From positions 1 to 64,000 of the forward strand of contig SCNI01000002.1 of the NCBI GenBank assembly GCA_005502775.1: a stretch of DNA of 64,000 nucleotides, read 5' to 3'. The translations under genes were made by a program, and so were the position numbers. Under the pieces are notes generated by a model. The model did no database searches. It worked only from the letters and a program-made list of their open reading frames with translations, and was not told the DNA's origin. Positions within the stretch are counted from its first letter, which is position 1, and every line of letters starts with the position of its first letter. This document shows, one piece after another, positions 55,301 to 64,000 of this stretch. The stretch is from Microbacteriaceae bacterium 3FA27C10 (GTDB lineage Bacteria; Actinomycetota; Actinomycetes; Actinomycetales; Microbacteriaceae).

Positions 55301-55462
55301 TGTCGACCCTCCGACACCGGCTTCCGATTACGCTCACGGCGGCATCCCGGCACCTCCCTCTACCCGTTGCCGCCGAAGCGACGGAGTCTCGGGGCGATTC
55401 ACGAAAACGACGGATGCACGCCCCGACCCGAGTGCCGGACTCCGTCGACGTGGCGAGCGGGG

Positions 55463-57532
55463 TCAGGCGATGTGGCCGGCCTTCTCCATCTGGCGGAGCT
55501 CGCGCTTGAGCTCGGCGACCTCGTCGCGCAGGCGGCCGGCGAGCTCGAACTTGAGCTCGGCGGCGGCCTCGAGCATCTGCCCGTTGAGGTCGGCGATGAT
55601 CGACTCGAGGTCGTTGGCGCCGGCCGCGGCGATGCCCTCGCGGCGCAGGTTCGGCGTGGGGCTCTTCTTGCCCCGGCCCGACCGCTCGCGCAGCAGGTCC
55701 GCCGTGTCGGCGCCCTCGCGGGCGAGCGCCTCGGTGATGTCGGCGATCTTCTTGCGCAGCGGCTGCGGGTCGATGCCGTGCAGCGTGTTGTAGGCGACCT
55801 GCTTCTCGCGCCGGCGGTCGGTCTCGTCGATGGCCAGACGCATCGAGTCGGTCATCTTGTCGGCGTAGAGATGCACCTCGCCCGACACGTTGCGGGCGGC
55901 GCGGCCGATGGTCTGGATGAGCGAGGTCGACGAGCGCAGGAAGCCCTCCTTGTCGGCGTCGAGGATGGCGACGAGCGAGACCTCGGGCAGGTCGAGGCCC
56001 TCGCGCAGCAGGTTGATGCCCACGAGCACGTCGTAGACCCCCTGGCGCAGCTCGGTCAGCAGCTCCACTCGGCGGAGCGTGTCGACATCCGAGTGCAGAT
56101 ACCGCACCCGCACACCGGCCTCCGTGAGGAAGTCGGTGAGCTCCTCCGCCATCTTCTTCGTGAGCGTGGTGACGAGCACGCGCTCGTCTTTCGCCGCGCG
56201 GATGCGGATCTCCTCGAGCAGGTCGTCGATCTGCCCCTTCGAGGGCTTGACGATGAGCGTCGGGTCGATGAGGCCGGTGGGGCGGATGATCTGCTCCACC
56301 ACGCCATCGGCGATGCCCATCTCGTAGCGGCCGGGGGTCGCCGAGAGGTAGACGGTCTGGCCGACGCGGTCTTTGAACTCGTTCCACTTCAGCGGACGGT
56401 TGTCGAGAGCGCTCGGCAGGCGGAAGCCGTGGTCGACCAGGGTGCGCTTGCGCGAGGAGTCGCCCTCGTACATGGCGCCGATCTGGGGCACCGTGACGTG
56501 CGACTCGTCGATCACCACCAGGAAGTCGTCGGGGAAGAAGTCGAGAAGGCAGTGCGGGGCCTCGCCCGGCTGGCGCCCGTCGATGTGCCGCGAGTAGTTC
56601 TCGATGCCGGAGCAGAAGCCGATCTGCTCCATCATCTCGAGGTCGAAGGTGGTGCGCATCCGGAGTCGCTGCGCCTCGAGGAGCTTGCCCTCGCGCTCGA
56701 GCACGGCCAGGCGGTCGTGCAGCTCGGTCTGGATGGTCTCGATGGCGCGATGCATCACCTCGGTGTCGGCCACGTAGTGCGAACCGGGGAAGACGGCGAC
56801 GCTCTCGAGCTTCTTCACGATGTCGCCGGTGAGCGGATGCAGGCTGTAGAGCCCCTCGATCTCGTCGCCGAACATCTCGATGCGGATGGCGAGCTCCTCG
56901 TACATCGGGATGATCTCGATGGTGTCGCCGCGCACCCGGAAGTTGCCGCGCGAGAAGTCGACGTCGTTGCGCTGGTACTGCATCGACACGAAGCGGCGGA
57001 TCAGCTTGTCGCGATCGATGCGCTGCCCCACCTGGAGGGCCATCATCGCCTTGAGGTACTGCTCGGGCGCACCGAGACCGTAGATGCACGACACCGTCGA
57101 CACCACGATGACGTCGCGCCGCGAGAGCAGCGAGTTCGTGGTGGAGTGCCGCAGCCGCTCCACCTCGGCGTTGACCGAGCTGTCCTTCTCGATGAAGGTG
57201 TCGGTCTGCGGCACGTAGGCCTCGGGCTGGTAGTAGTCGTAGTACGACACGAAGTACTCGACCGCGTTGTTGGGCATCAGCTCGCGGAACTCGTTCGCCA
57301 GCTGCGCCGCCAGCGTCTTGTTGTGCGCGAGCACCAGCGTGGGCCGCTGCACCTGCTCGATCAGCCAGGCCGTGGTGGCCGACTTGCCGGTTCCGGTGGC
57401 GCCCAGGAGCACCACGTCGGTCTCGCCGGCGTTGATGCGGCCCGCGAGCTCGGCGATGGCGGCCGGCTGATCTCCACTCGGCGTGTATTCACTGATGACC
57501 TCGAAGGGGTGTACAGAGCGAGTGGGTTCCAT
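55463..57532 (-). CDS. uvrB: Excinuclease ABC subunit B
   Basis: Damage-verifying helicase-like subunit of 689 residues. Walker A is [13 protein letters not shown] (44-56), the beta-hairpin region is [21 protein letters not shown], motif VI is QTIGRAARN, and a C-terminal UVR domain (about 640-685) binds UvrC. The ATG lies six bases after a TAAACT box, so it too may be leaderless. It is 174 bases upstream of uvrA on the same strand. Confidence 0.97.
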   Translation of the reverse strand: MEPTRSVHPFEVISEYTPSGDQPAAIAELAGRINAGETDVVLLGATGTGKSATTAWLIEQVQRPTLVLAHNKTLAAQLANEFRELMPNNAVEYFVSYYDYYQPEAYVPQTDTFIEKDSSVNAEVERLRHSTTNSLLSRRDVIVVSTVSCIYGLGAPEQYLKAMMALQVGQRIDRDKLIRRFVSMQYQRNDVDFSRGNFRVRGDTIEIIPMYEELAIRIEMFGDEIEGLYSLHPLTGDIVKKLESVAVFPGSHYVADTEVMHRAIETIQTELHDRLAVLEREGKLLEAQRLRMRTTFDLEMMEQIGFCSGIENYSRHIDGRQPGEAPHCLLDFFPDDFLVVIDESHVTVPQIGAMYEGDSSRKRTLVDHGFRLPSALDNRPLKWNEFKDRVGQTVYLSATPGRYEMGIADGVVEQIIRPTGLIDPTLIVKPSKGQIDDLLEEIRIRAAKDERVLVTTLTKKMAEELTDFLTEAGVRVRYLHSDVDTLRRVELLTELRQGVYDVLVGINLLREGLDLPEVSLVAILDADKEGFLRSSTSLIQTIGRAARNVSGEVHLYADKMTDSMRLAIDETDRRREKQVAYNTLHGIDPQPLRKKIADITEALAREGADTADLLRERSGRGKKSPTPNLRREGIAAAGANDLESIIADLNGQMLEAAAELKFELAGRLRDEVAELKRELRQMEKAGHIA

Positions 57533-57538
57533 GCATTA

Positions 57539-57544
57539 AGTTTA
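57539..57544 (-). promoter_or_regulatory. -10 box TAAACT of a likely leaderless uvrB promoter
   Basis: TAAACT, six bases (TAATGC), then ATG, with no ribosome site. The arrangement copies that of uvrA. Confidence 0.5.
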
Positions 57545-57647
57545 GGGAGGGCCGCCGACATCAGGGTCGGTGCTCGCTCTCAGCGTCATCGCCGGCCGAC
57601 CGGCGGCGCCGTCCACCACCTCACCACCACCTCGAGGCAGAGAACAC

Positions 57648-58673
57648 ATGAGAATAGGCATCCTGACCAGCGGCGGCGACTGCCCGGGTCTCAACGCGGT
57701 CATCCGGGGCGCGGTGCTCAAGGGCACCGAGATCAACGGGCAAGAATTCGTGGGCTTCAAGGACGGCTGGCGCGGTGTCGTCAACGGCGACATCCTGCCC
57801 CTCGAGCGCAGCAACGTGCGCGGCATCGCGAAGCAGGGCGGCACCATCCTGGGCACCTCCCGCACGAACCCCTTCGAGGGCAACGGCGGGCCCGAGCGCA
57901 TCCAGGAGATCCTCGACGCCAACGGCATCGACGCGATCATGGCCATCGGCGGCGAAGGCACCCTCGCGGCCGCGAAGCGGCTGACGGATGCGGGCCTCAA
58001 GATCGTCGGCGTGCCCAAGACGGTCGACAACGACCTCGACGCCACCGACTACACCTTCGGCTTCGACACCGCGGTGGAGATCGCGACTGAGGCCATGGAC
58101 CGCCTGCGCACCACCGGCGACTCGCACAGCCGTTGCATGGTGGCCGAGGTGATGGGCCGGCACGTGGGCTGGATCGCGCTGCACTCCGGCATGGCCGCGG
58201 GCGCGCACGCCATCCTCATCCCGGAGCAGAAGACGAGCATGGAGCAGGTCGCCCGCTGGGTGCAGAGCGCCGCCGACCGCGGTCGCGCGCCGCTCGTCGT
58301 CGTGGCCGAGGGCTTCATGCCCGACCACGAGGACGACCCGCACTCCGAGCGCGGGCTCGACGCCTTCGGCCGTCCCCGCCTCGGCGGCATCGGCGAGCGT
58401 CTGGCTCCGATGATCGAGGACCTCACCGGCATCGAGACCCGCGCCACCACGCTCGGGCACATCCAGCGCGGTGGGGTGCCGACCGCCTACGACCGCGTGC
58501 TCGCCACGCGCCTGGGCATGGCGGCCTCCGACATCGTGAACGAGTCGGCCTGGGGGCAGATGGTGGCGCTGCGCGGCACCGAGATCGTGACCGTCGGCTT
58601 CGAGGAGGCCCTCGGCAAGCTCAAGGTGGTGCCGCAGCACCGCTACGACGAAGCGGCGATGCTCTTCGGCTGA
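57648..58673 (+). CDS. pfkA: 6-phosphofructokinase
   Basis: Phosphorylates fructose-6-phosphate; 341 residues. GGDCPGLNAVIRG (9-21) and TVDND (125-129, catalytic Asp127) are intact. The donor-choice positions are Gly104 (GGEGT) and Lys124 (PKT). Gly104 points to ATP, not pyrophosphate, while Lys124 is the residue usual in the PPi/long-group lineage, as in actinobacterial ATP-dependent enzymes. The ATG has GAGGCAGAG upstream. It is divergent from uvrB and ends in a large palindrome. Confidence 0.95.
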   Translation: MRIGILTSGGDCPGLNAVIRGAVLKGTEINGQEFVGFKDGWRGVVNGDILPLERSNVRGIAKQGGTILGTSRTNPFEGNGGPERIQEILDANGIDAIMAIGGEGTLAAAKRLTDAGLKIVGVPKTVDNDLDATDYTFGFDTAVEIATEAMDRLRTTGDSHSRCMVAEVMGRHVGWIALHSGMAAGAHAILIPEQKTSMEQVARWVQSAADRGRAPLVVVAEGFMPDHEDDPHSERGLDAFGRPRLGGIGERLAPMIEDLTGIETRATTLGHIQRGGVPTAYDRVLATRLGMAASDIVNESAWGQMVALRGTEIVTVGFEEALGKLKVVPQHRYDEAAMLFG

Positions 58674-58705
58674 TGCGTCAGGCGCATCCGTGCCCTTCCG
58701 TTGGC

Positions 58706-58767
58706 GGATGCAGAAACGGCGGGGACTGACGCCCTATTCGACGTCGGTCCCCGCCGTTTCTGCATCC
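58706..58767. repeat. Large palindromic intergenic element D
   Basis: Two perfect 21-base arms (58706-58726 and 58747-58767) that extend to 26 paired bases with one T-G pair; loop of ten bases at 58732-58741. An overlapping smaller repeat GCATCCG (58684-58690)/CGGATGC (58705-58711) precedes it. It lies between the convergent pfkA and pxpC and ends one base before the pxpC stop. Likely a bidirectional terminator; unusually long for one. Confidence 0.75.
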
Positions 58768-58768
58768 C

Positions 58769-59764
58769 TCAACCGAAATGCTCGCGGAAGCGCATCACGT
58801 CCCCCGGCAGGAGCTGGGCCGCCCGGTCGACGGCAGCCTCGGTGAGAACTCCGATCACGGGGTAGCCGCCCGTGACCGGGTGGTCGCGGTGGAACACCAC
58901 GGGCTGACCGCTCGGCGGAACTTGCACCGCGCCCGCCACCATGCCCTCGCTCGGCAGCTCGCGGGCGTCGTCGAGCCGGGAGATCGCCCCTGTCGACGTG
59001 GTCGCTGTGGTCGCCGCCTCGAGCCGGATGCCGACGCGGTTCGAGTCGGCGCCCACGGTCCAGGTGGTGGCGAGCAGTGTCGACCAGCCGGACGCGCCGA
59101 ACCAGTCGTCACGCGGTCCGCGGGTCACCTGCAGCACGACCGGGCCCTCGCCGGGGAGCGCCGACGGGATGACCGTGGCCTCGGGCCACCCGGCCACCGT
59201 GATGTGGTCGCCGGGCGCCTCGGGGTCGCGCGGGAGTGGGAGTCGGGCGCCGGACGCACGGGCTGGATCGGGGTCGTCGGCGAACGGGAGCCGGGCGCCG
59301 GGGGCGAGCGGCGGAGGTCCGAGGCCGCTCAGGATGTCGGTGGAGCGGCTGCCGAGAACGGCATCGACACCGATTCCGCCGCGCACCGCCAGATAGTTTC
59401 GGAGGCCCCTGGCGGGCGGGCCGAGCAGCACCCGGTCACCGGCGAGCAGCGCGAGCGAGCATCCGCTGGGCTGTTCGACCGGCGCCCGGCCCGGCCGCAC
59501 GTGGAAGACGGATGTCGCCGCCCCGGTCACCGCCACCAGCATCCCCCTCAGGGCCCTCACCTCGAGACCGCCGAACACCGTCTCGATGGCCGCCGCATGC
59601 TCCGGGTTGCCCACCAGGCGGTTCGCCGCAGCGAAGGCGCCCCGATCGGCGGCTCCGGAGGCGGTGACGCCCAGGTGCGCGAACCCCGGCCGGCCGAGGT
59701 CCTGCAGGAGGGCAAGAGGACCGGTGGCGAGCACCTCGAGCGCGGCGCGGCCGTTCTCGCTCAT
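58769..59764 (-). CDS. pxpC: 5-oxoprolinase subunit C (biotin-dependent carboxyltransferase-like, KipA)
   Basis: One of three subunits of the prokaryotic ATP-dependent 5-oxoprolinase that opens pyroglutamate to glutamate; 331 residues. LLQDLGRPGFAHLGV(TASGA)AD near the N terminus, NYLAVRGGIGV and GEGPVVLQVTRGPRDDWF are typical. The ATG has GAGGGG eight bases upstream. It is separated from pxpB by 129 bases, although these genes usually touch. Confidence 0.92.
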   Translation of the reverse strand: MSENGRAALEVLATGPLALLQDLGRPGFAHLGVTASGAADRGAFAAANRLVGNPEHAAAIETVFGGLEVRALRGMLVAVTGAATSVFHVRPGRAPVEQPSGCSLALLAGDRVLLGPPARGLRNYLAVRGGIGVDAVLGSRSTDILSGLGPPPLAPGARLPFADDPDPARASGARLPLPRDPEAPGDHITVAGWPEATVIPSALPGEGPVVLQVTRGPRDDWFGASGWSTLLATTWTVGADSNRVGIRLEAATTATTSTGAISRLDDARELPSEGMVAGAVQVPPSGQPVVFHRDHPVTGGYPVIGVLTEAAVDRAAQLLPGDVMRFREHFG

Positions 59765-59893
59765 GGCGAGAACCCCTCGGCGCTCCGGCTGTCGGCAGTG
59801 CTGGGCCGGTTCGACGACCGGCGTTCGTCAGCGCCTCGGCTTGTCGGATGCCGAGGGCGCAGGCCCGCGCCGGCAAGGGCCGCCTCGCCGCGC

Positions 59894-60823
59894 TCAGACA
59901 CGCACGAACCTCACCCGTGCACCGGGCACCAGCAGCGCCGGAGCGAGGAGGGAGGCGTCCCAGAGCGTCGCCGACGTTGTGCCGATGAGCTGCCAGCCGC
60001 CGGGAGACTCGCGCGGGTAGATGCCGCAGTACCCGGCGGCGAGCCCCACCGATCCGGCGGGCACCGCCGGGCGCGGCGTCGTACGGCGCGGCACGGCCAG
60101 GCTCTCGTTCTCGCCGCTGAGGTAGGCGAATCCGGGAGCGAAGCCGATGAAGGCGGCAGTCCAGAGCTGGCCGGTGTGGGCGGCGATCACCGCGTCGACG
60201 GAGGCGCCCGTGAGCTCGGCCACCGCGACCAGGTCGGGACCGTCGTAGCGCACCGCGATCTCGATCGGCTCCGCCGCCAGCCCGGGGACCGGTGGCGCGA
60301 CGAGGCGAGGGCCGCCGTCACCGCGCGTGCCGGCTCGCGCGGCGCCGGCCTCCGGGCCTGTGCCGGCCGCACCAAGAGAGGACATCGCCGCCGCGAGCCA
60401 CGCCCGAGCGGACGCCGGCGAGAGCACCGCCGGATCGAACTGCACCAGCACGGTGCGCGCCGCGGGCACGATCTCCACCACCCCGGTCGGCACCGCGCCT
60501 GCGGCGCGTGTGGCATCCGGTCCGGCCGAGCCGTGGGGCCGGGCGGCCGCGCTGCTCGTGCGCGCAGCCGGCATGCCGTCTCGCGCCGCGTCCGGGCGAG
60601 GTGTCGTGCCGGGCGCGTCAGGCCGGTCCGGCGCGCCGGCCGCGCTGCTCGTGCGCGCAGCGAGGGGCCAGCCCGTCACGTCGTGCCCACCGGCCGCAGC
60701 GGAACCGCCGGGCGCGCCACCGGTCCCGGCCTCCTCTCGCAGCCGGCGGTAGAGCGCGAGCGTCGACCGGGCATCCGGGAGCTCGGCCAGCAGGGCCGCC
60801 TCCCCCACCGGCAGGATGGTCAT
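59894..60823 (-). CDS. pxpB: 5-oxoprolinase subunit B (KipI) with a low-complexity insert
   Basis: Subunit of 309 residues; the E. coli protein has about 218. The first 30 residues and everything after about residue 112 ([16 protein letters not shown] ... [11 protein letters not shown] ... [12 protein letters not shown]) match the family. Between them lie about 80 Ala/Gly/Pro/Arg/Ser-rich residues with the segment AARTSSAA twice, caused by a 25-base DNA repeat. The insert is in frame and probably a disordered loop. The ATG overlaps the pxpA stop. Confidence 0.88.
   Translation of the reverse strand: MTILPVGEAALLAELPDARSTLALYRRLREEAGTGGAPGGSAAAGGHDVTGWPLAARTSSAAGAPDRPDAPGTTPRPDAARDGMPAARTSSAAARPHGSAGPDATRAAGAVPTGVVEIVPAARTVLVQFDPAVLSPASARAWLAAAMSSLGAAGTGPEAGAARAGTRGDGGPRLVAPPVPGLAAEPIEIAVRYDGPDLVAVAELTGASVDAVIAAHTGQLWTAAFIGFAPGFAYLSGENESLAVPRRTTPRPAVPAGSVGLAAGYCGIYPRESPGGWQLIGTTSATLWDASLLAPALLVPGARVRFVRV
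60544..60661. repeat. 25-base direct repeat inside pxpB
   Basis: The same 25 bases, starting CGGCCGCGCTGCTCGTGCGC, occur at 60544-60568 and 60637-60661. The period is 93 bases (31 codons), so the frame is kept. Both copies encode AARTSSAA on the minus strand. Confidence 0.8.
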
Positions 60824-61584
60824 CGCGCCGAGAACGCCGCGATCGTGAGCCCGGCGGCCTCGAGTCGGCGGCGCAGCACGCGGGCGATCGCCACGGAGTC
60901 GGCAGTGTCGCCGTGCACGCAGATCGTCTCGGCCGAGACCGCGATCTCGGTGCCGTCGACGGCCGTCAGGATCCCCTCGGTAGCGAGGCGGAGCATCCGC
61001 TCGGCGATCTCCTCCGGATCGTGCAGCACCGCACCGGGCCGGGTTCGGGGCACCAAGGTGCCGTCGGCCAGGTAGGCGCGGTCGGCGAAGGCCTCGGGCA
61101 CGAAACGCAGCCCCTCGGCCTCGGCGATGCGGCCGAACTCGGAGTCGGGGAGTCCGACCACCGAGAGTCCGGGGTCGATCGCCACGATCGCGTCGACCAC
61201 CGCCGCCGCCTGCTCGTCATCGTTCACGATGCGGTTGTAGAGGGCGCCGTGGGGCTTCACGTACCGCACCCGGGTGCCGGCGGCGGTCGCGAGGCCCTGC
61301 AGTGCTCCGATCTGGTAGATCACGTCGGCCGTGAGATCGGCGGGCGGGATGTCGAGTGCCCGCCGCCCGAACCCCCGCAGATCGGGGTAGGAGACCTGTG
61401 CCCCCACCGCCACTCCGCGGTTCGCTGCGAGCCGCACGGTGTCGAGCAGGGTGGTCGGGTCGCCGGCGTGGAAGCCGCAGGCCACGTTCGCGCTCGTCAC
61501 GAGTTCGAGCATGGCGGCGTCGTCGCCGAGCCGCCAGGCGCCGAACGACTCCCCCAGGTCGGCGTTCAGGTCGATGCCCGTCAT
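60820..61584 (-). CDS. pxpA: 5-oxoprolinase subunit A (LamB/YcsF family)
   Basis: Third 5-oxoprolinase subunit, 254 residues. [11 protein letters not shown] at the start, [12 protein letters not shown] and KPHGALYN are family signatures with likely metal/active-site Asp and His. The ATG overlaps the coaE stop (ATGA) and its own stop overlaps the pxpB start (ATGA), so coaE-pxpA-pxpB are translationally chained. Confidence 0.94.
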   Translation of the reverse strand: MTGIDLNADLGESFGAWRLGDDAAMLELVTSANVACGFHAGDPTTLLDTVRLAANRGVAVGAQVSYPDLRGFGRRALDIPPADLTADVIYQIGALQGLATAAGTRVRYVKPHGALYNRIVNDDEQAAAVVDAIVAIDPGLSVVGLPDSEFGRIAEAEGLRFVPEAFADRAYLADGTLVPRTRPGAVLHDPEEIAERMLRLATEGILTAVDGTEIAVSAETICVHGDTADSVAIARVLRRRLEAAGLTIAAFSAR

Positions 61585-62198
61585 GCCCGCCGCGCCTGGC
61601 GGAGGAGGCGCTCCCAGGCCGCGTCGACCTGCGCGAGTGTCTCGTCGAGGGTGCCCCCGGAGTCGATCACGACGTCGGCCAGGGCGCGTCGCTCCGCATC
61701 GGAGGCCTGCGATGCGATGCGACGCTCGGCCTCGTGCCGGGGCATCCCACGCAGCAAGATCAGGCGCTCGACCCGCTGCTCGGCGGGCGCCTCCACCACC
61801 ACGACGAACTCGAACAGCCCGCCGCGGCGCCCGCCGCTCTCGGCCAGGAGGGGCACGTCGTAGACGACCACCGCATCCGGGTCGGCGGCGGCGGTCTCGG
61901 CGAGGCGCTGCTTCAGCAGGGCCGCGATGGCCGGATGGGTGATGCCGTTGAGATCGAGCCGTGCAGCTTCGTCGGCGAACACGATCGCGCCGAGTGCCGG
62001 CCTGTCGAGGCTGCCGTCGGCGGCGATGACGGAGGCACCGAACCGTTCGCGGATCGCTGCCAGCCCCGGGGTGCCGGGCTCCACGGCCTCGCGCGCGAGC
62101 TGGTCGGCATCGATCGTGACGGCACCGAGCTCGCGCAGGCGTCTCGTCACCGTCGACTTGCCTGCGGCGATTCCCCCGGTGAGTGCGATCACGAACAC
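61581..62198 (-). CDS. coaE: Dephospho-CoA kinase
   Basis: Last step of coenzyme A synthesis, phosphorylating dephospho-CoA; 205 residues. The P-loop GGIAAGKST (8-16), the CoA-binding VYDVPLLAE and the lid residues ([12 protein letters not shown]) are intact. The GTG start lies six bases after TAGCAT, so it is probably leaderless. It leads an operon with pxpABC, an unusual combination for an essential gene. rpsA is upstream on the same strand, separated by a terminator. Confidence 0.94.
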   Translation of the reverse strand: MFVIALTGGIAAGKSTVTRRLRELGAVTIDADQLAREAVEPGTPGLAAIRERFGASVIAADGSLDRPALGAIVFADEAARLDLNGITHPAIAALLKQRLAETAAADPDAVVVYDVPLLAESGGRRGGLFEFVVVVEAPAEQRVERLILLRGMPRHEAERRIASQASDAERRALADVVIDSGGTLDETLAQVDAAWERLLRQARRA

Positions 62199-62204
62199 CT
62201 GCTC

Positions 62205-62210
62205 ATGCTA
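62205..62210 (-). promoter_or_regulatory. -10 box TAGCAT of a likely leaderless coaE promoter
   Basis: TAGCAT, six bases (GAGCAG), then GTG. No -35 recognised. Confidence 0.45.
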
Positions 62211-62298
62211 GCGGGGCTTGAGGTCGCGCGAACGGCTCTGAATCGCGGCGGGGTGAGCGCTTTGCGCGACTTCGCGGGCCGGTGACGGCCGGAACGGC

Positions 62299-62328
62299 GA
62301 ATGGCCGCCCCCGAGGGGACGGCCATTC
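62299..62328 (-). terminator. rpsA terminator
   Basis: Arms GAATGGCCG (62299-62307) and CGGCCATTC (62320-62328) with C/G runs inside; lies 25 bases after the rpsA stop and ahead of coaE. Confidence 0.75.
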
Positions 62329-62353
62329 ACGCTGTGCTGTGCTGCAGAACTGC

Positions 62354-63805
62354 TTAGGAGTTCGAGCTGAGCTTCTCACGCAGGGCGGCGAGGGTCTCGT
62401 CGTCGGCGAGGGTGCCGGCTCCGGTCGACTCGCTCGAGAACGAGGAGGCACCCGAGGGGATGTCGCTCGCGGCAGCGTCGGCGGCCGAGGCAGCGACCTG
62501 CTTCTTGTGCGCCTCCCAGCGAGCCTGGGCCTCAGCGTACTGCTGCTCCCAAGCCTCGCGCTGAGCGTCGAAGCCTTCCTTCCACTCGTTGGTCTCCGGG
62601 TCGAAGCCCTCGGGGTACTTGTAGTTCCCCTGGTCGTCGTACTCGGTGAGCATGCCGTAGAGCGCCGGGTCGAACTCGGTGCCCTCGGGGTCGACGCCGT
62701 CGTTGGCCTGCTTCAGCGAGAGGCTGATGCGGCGACGCTCGAGGTCGATGTCGATGACCTTGACGAAGACCTCGTCGCCGACCGACACGACCTGCTCGGC
62801 GAGCTCGACGTGCTTGCCGGAGAGCTCGGAGATGTGCACCAGACCCTCGATGCCTTCGGCGACGCGGACGAACGCACCGAACGGCACCAGCTTGGTGACC
62901 TTTCCGGGCGCGACCTGGCCGATGGCGTGGGTACGGGCGAACACCTGCCACGGGTCTTCCTGGGTGGCCTTGAGCGAGAGCGACACGCGCTCGCGGTCGA
63001 GGTCGACCTCGAGGATCTCGACGGTGACCTCCTGACCCACCTCGACGACCTCGGAAGCGTGCTCGATGTGCTTCCAGGACAGCTCGGAGACGTGCACGAG
63101 GCCGTCGACGCCGCCCAGATCCACGAACGCACCGAAGTTGACGATCGACGAGACGACGCCCTTGCGGACCTGCCCCTTCTGGAGGTTGTTGAGGAAGGTG
63201 GTGCGGCTCTCGGACTGCGTCTGCTCGAGCAGGGCGCGGCGCGACAGAACGACGTTGTTGCGGTTCTTGTCGAGCTCGAGGATCTTCGCCTCGATCTCCT
63301 GGCCCAGGTAGGGGGTCAGGTCGCGAACGCGGCGGAGCTCGATCAGCGAAGCCGGCAGGAAGCCGCGGAGTCCGATGTCGACGATGAGGCCACCCTTGAC
63401 GACCTCGATGACCGAACCGGTCACCACGCCGTCGGCGTCCTTGATCTTCTCGACGTCGCCCCATGCACGCTCGTACTGGGCACGCTTCTTCGACAGGATG
63501 AGGCGGCCTTCTTTGTCTTCCTTCTGGAGGACGAGGGCCTCGACCAAGTCACCGACCTGAACGACCTCGGTCGGGTCGACATCGTGCTTGATGGAGAGTT
63601 CACGCGAAGGGATGACACCCTCCGTCTTGTAACCGACGTCGAGGAGGACCTCGTCGCGGTCGATCTTCACGACGGTGCCTTCGATGAGGTCTCCGTCGTT
63701 GAAGAATTTCAGAGTCTTTTCGACCGCGGCGAGAAAGTCTTCAGCAGATCCGATGTCATTGATGGCGACCTGCTTGGTTGCCTTTTCGGTCGTTGCGATT
63801 GTCAT
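62354..63805 (-). CDS. rpsA: 30S ribosomal protein S1
   Basis: Acidic RNA-binding protein of 483 residues that recruits mRNA to the ribosome. Four S1 (OB-fold) repeats are visible at about 37-105, 122-190, 208-277 and 294-364, the last two with GAFVDLGGVDGLVHVSEL and GAFVRVAEGIEGLVHISEL. The C-terminal 100 residues are acidic and Ala/Ser/Glu-rich without a domain, as usual in actinobacteria. The ATG lacks a strong ribosome site. A promoter lies about 125 bases upstream. Confidence 0.97.
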   Translation of the reverse strand: MTIATTEKATKQVAINDIGSAEDFLAAVEKTLKFFNDGDLIEGTVVKIDRDEVLLDVGYKTEGVIPSRELSIKHDVDPTEVVQVGDLVEALVLQKEDKEGRLILSKKRAQYERAWGDVEKIKDADGVVTGSVIEVVKGGLIVDIGLRGFLPASLIELRRVRDLTPYLGQEIEAKILELDKNRNNVVLSRRALLEQTQSESRTTFLNNLQKGQVRKGVVSSIVNFGAFVDLGGVDGLVHVSELSWKHIEHASEVVEVGQEVTVEILEVDLDRERVSLSLKATQEDPWQVFARTHAIGQVAPGKVTKLVPFGAFVRVAEGIEGLVHISELSGKHVELAEQVVSVGDEVFVKVIDIDLERRRISLSLKQANDGVDPEGTEFDPALYGMLTEYDDQGNYKYPEGFDPETNEWKEGFDAQREAWEQQYAEAQARWEAHKKQVAASAADAAASDIPSGASSFSSESTGAGTLADDETLAALREKLSSNS

Positions 63806-63928
63806 GTAGTGGTTGCTCCGTTATGGACATGGTTCGGGCCGGTCGCGGGTGTTGCGAGGTTCTGCGTGCTGTTGAATGGGCACTGTCGCGATCGGCAGGC
63901 GGATGATTGGTCACAGAAGTGACGCTCT

Positions 63929-63958
63929 AGTCTAGCTTCGTGGCGCCGGACGCGGCAA
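63929..63958 (-). promoter_or_regulatory. rpsA promoter (TTGCCG, 18-base spacer, TAGACT)
   Basis: On the minus strand TTGCCG (63953-63958), an 18-base spacer and TAGACT (63929-63934) form the best complete promoter in the window. Transcription would start near 63921 and leave a leader of about 115 bases before rpsA, long enough for control by S1 itself (inference). The bases from 63959 to 64000 hold nothing that I recognise. Confidence 0.6.
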
Positions 63959-64000
63959 GCTGCGTTTCCCGGGGTCTCCTCATGCAACATCCGGGAGGCT

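Noticed and set aside
55289-55462. A LexA/SOS box before uvrA (and likewise before uvrB and uvrC).
   Set aside because: No GAAC-N4-GTTC-type palindrome is present in the upstream regions that I read.
63806-63920. A riboswitch or small RNA in the rpsA leader.
   Set aside because: The leader is about 115 bases, but I see no strong conserved hairpin set; only a promoter is supported.

Overview
The window is a gene-dense, high-GC (roughly 70%) chromosomal segment of an actinobacterium. The gene set (RbpA, WhiA, OpcA, actinobacterial GlgA next to GlgC, Rieske protein inside a suf operon, type B L31) and the style (many GTG/TTG starts, TAGACT-like -10 boxes, leaderless starts) fit Micrococcales, most likely Microbacteriaceae. 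That placement is inference from gene content. I see no rRNA, tRNA, CRISPR array, insertion sequence, phage gene or plasmid origin. No gene-free stretch exceeds about 210 bases.

Layout, left to right. 42-4963: a first GAPDH, a GlxA-type regulator, a DEAD/DEAH helicase and an SGNH hydrolase. 5060-11460: an exported S11 peptidase-like protein, an APC permease, a TrmH-type RNA methyltransferase, a Sir2 deacylase, a histidine phosphatase and a glycosyltransferase. 11457-20452: an alpha/beta hydrolase, trehalose synthase, a DEDDh exonuclease carrying a clamp-binding-like motif, a HEAT-like protein, L31, an ABC ATPase, the divergent pair glgA/glgC, and serB. 20442-25053: a shortened fabG, DUF3099, a small Cys/His protein, SURF1, an ABC-F ATPase and bioY. 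25150-31296: the suf operon (sufB-sufD-Rieske-sufC-sufT), then ctaB-ctaA for heme A. 31433-39633: a pentose-phosphate and upper-glycolysis operon, tkt-tal-pgi-zwf-opcA-pgl. 39721-50829, on the minus strand: uvrC-rapZ-whiA-luxR-sodA-gap-pgk-tpiA-secG-rbpA. 50927-58673: a protein with a pRiA4b ORF-3-like domain, uvrA, uvrB and pfkA. 58769-63805: coaE-pxpA-pxpB-pxpC (5-oxoproline use) and rpsA.

Taken together this is mostly a core-metabolism and housekeeping region. It holds much of glycolysis (pgi, pfkA, tpiA, two gap genes, pgk), the oxidative and non-oxidative pentose-phosphate enzymes, glycogen/trehalose synthesis, all three UvrABC genes, Fe-S assembly, and heme A synthesis with an assembly factor. 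I found no clearly new multigene system. The points most worth a second look are: (1) a recurring set of leaderless promoters, including back-to-back ones for glgA/glgC and ones for uvrA and uvrB; (2) a dispersed AGTCGYAMANGGCCCC hairpin family confined to convergent gene ends; (3) a strongly over-represented GGATGC/GCATCC hexamer; (4) a DEDDh exonuclease with an N-terminal QLSLF motif; (5) a FabG ending just before its usual C-terminal segment; (6) an S11 protein with an altered SxN motif; (7) a PxpB with an 80-residue low-complexity insert carrying a DNA repeat.
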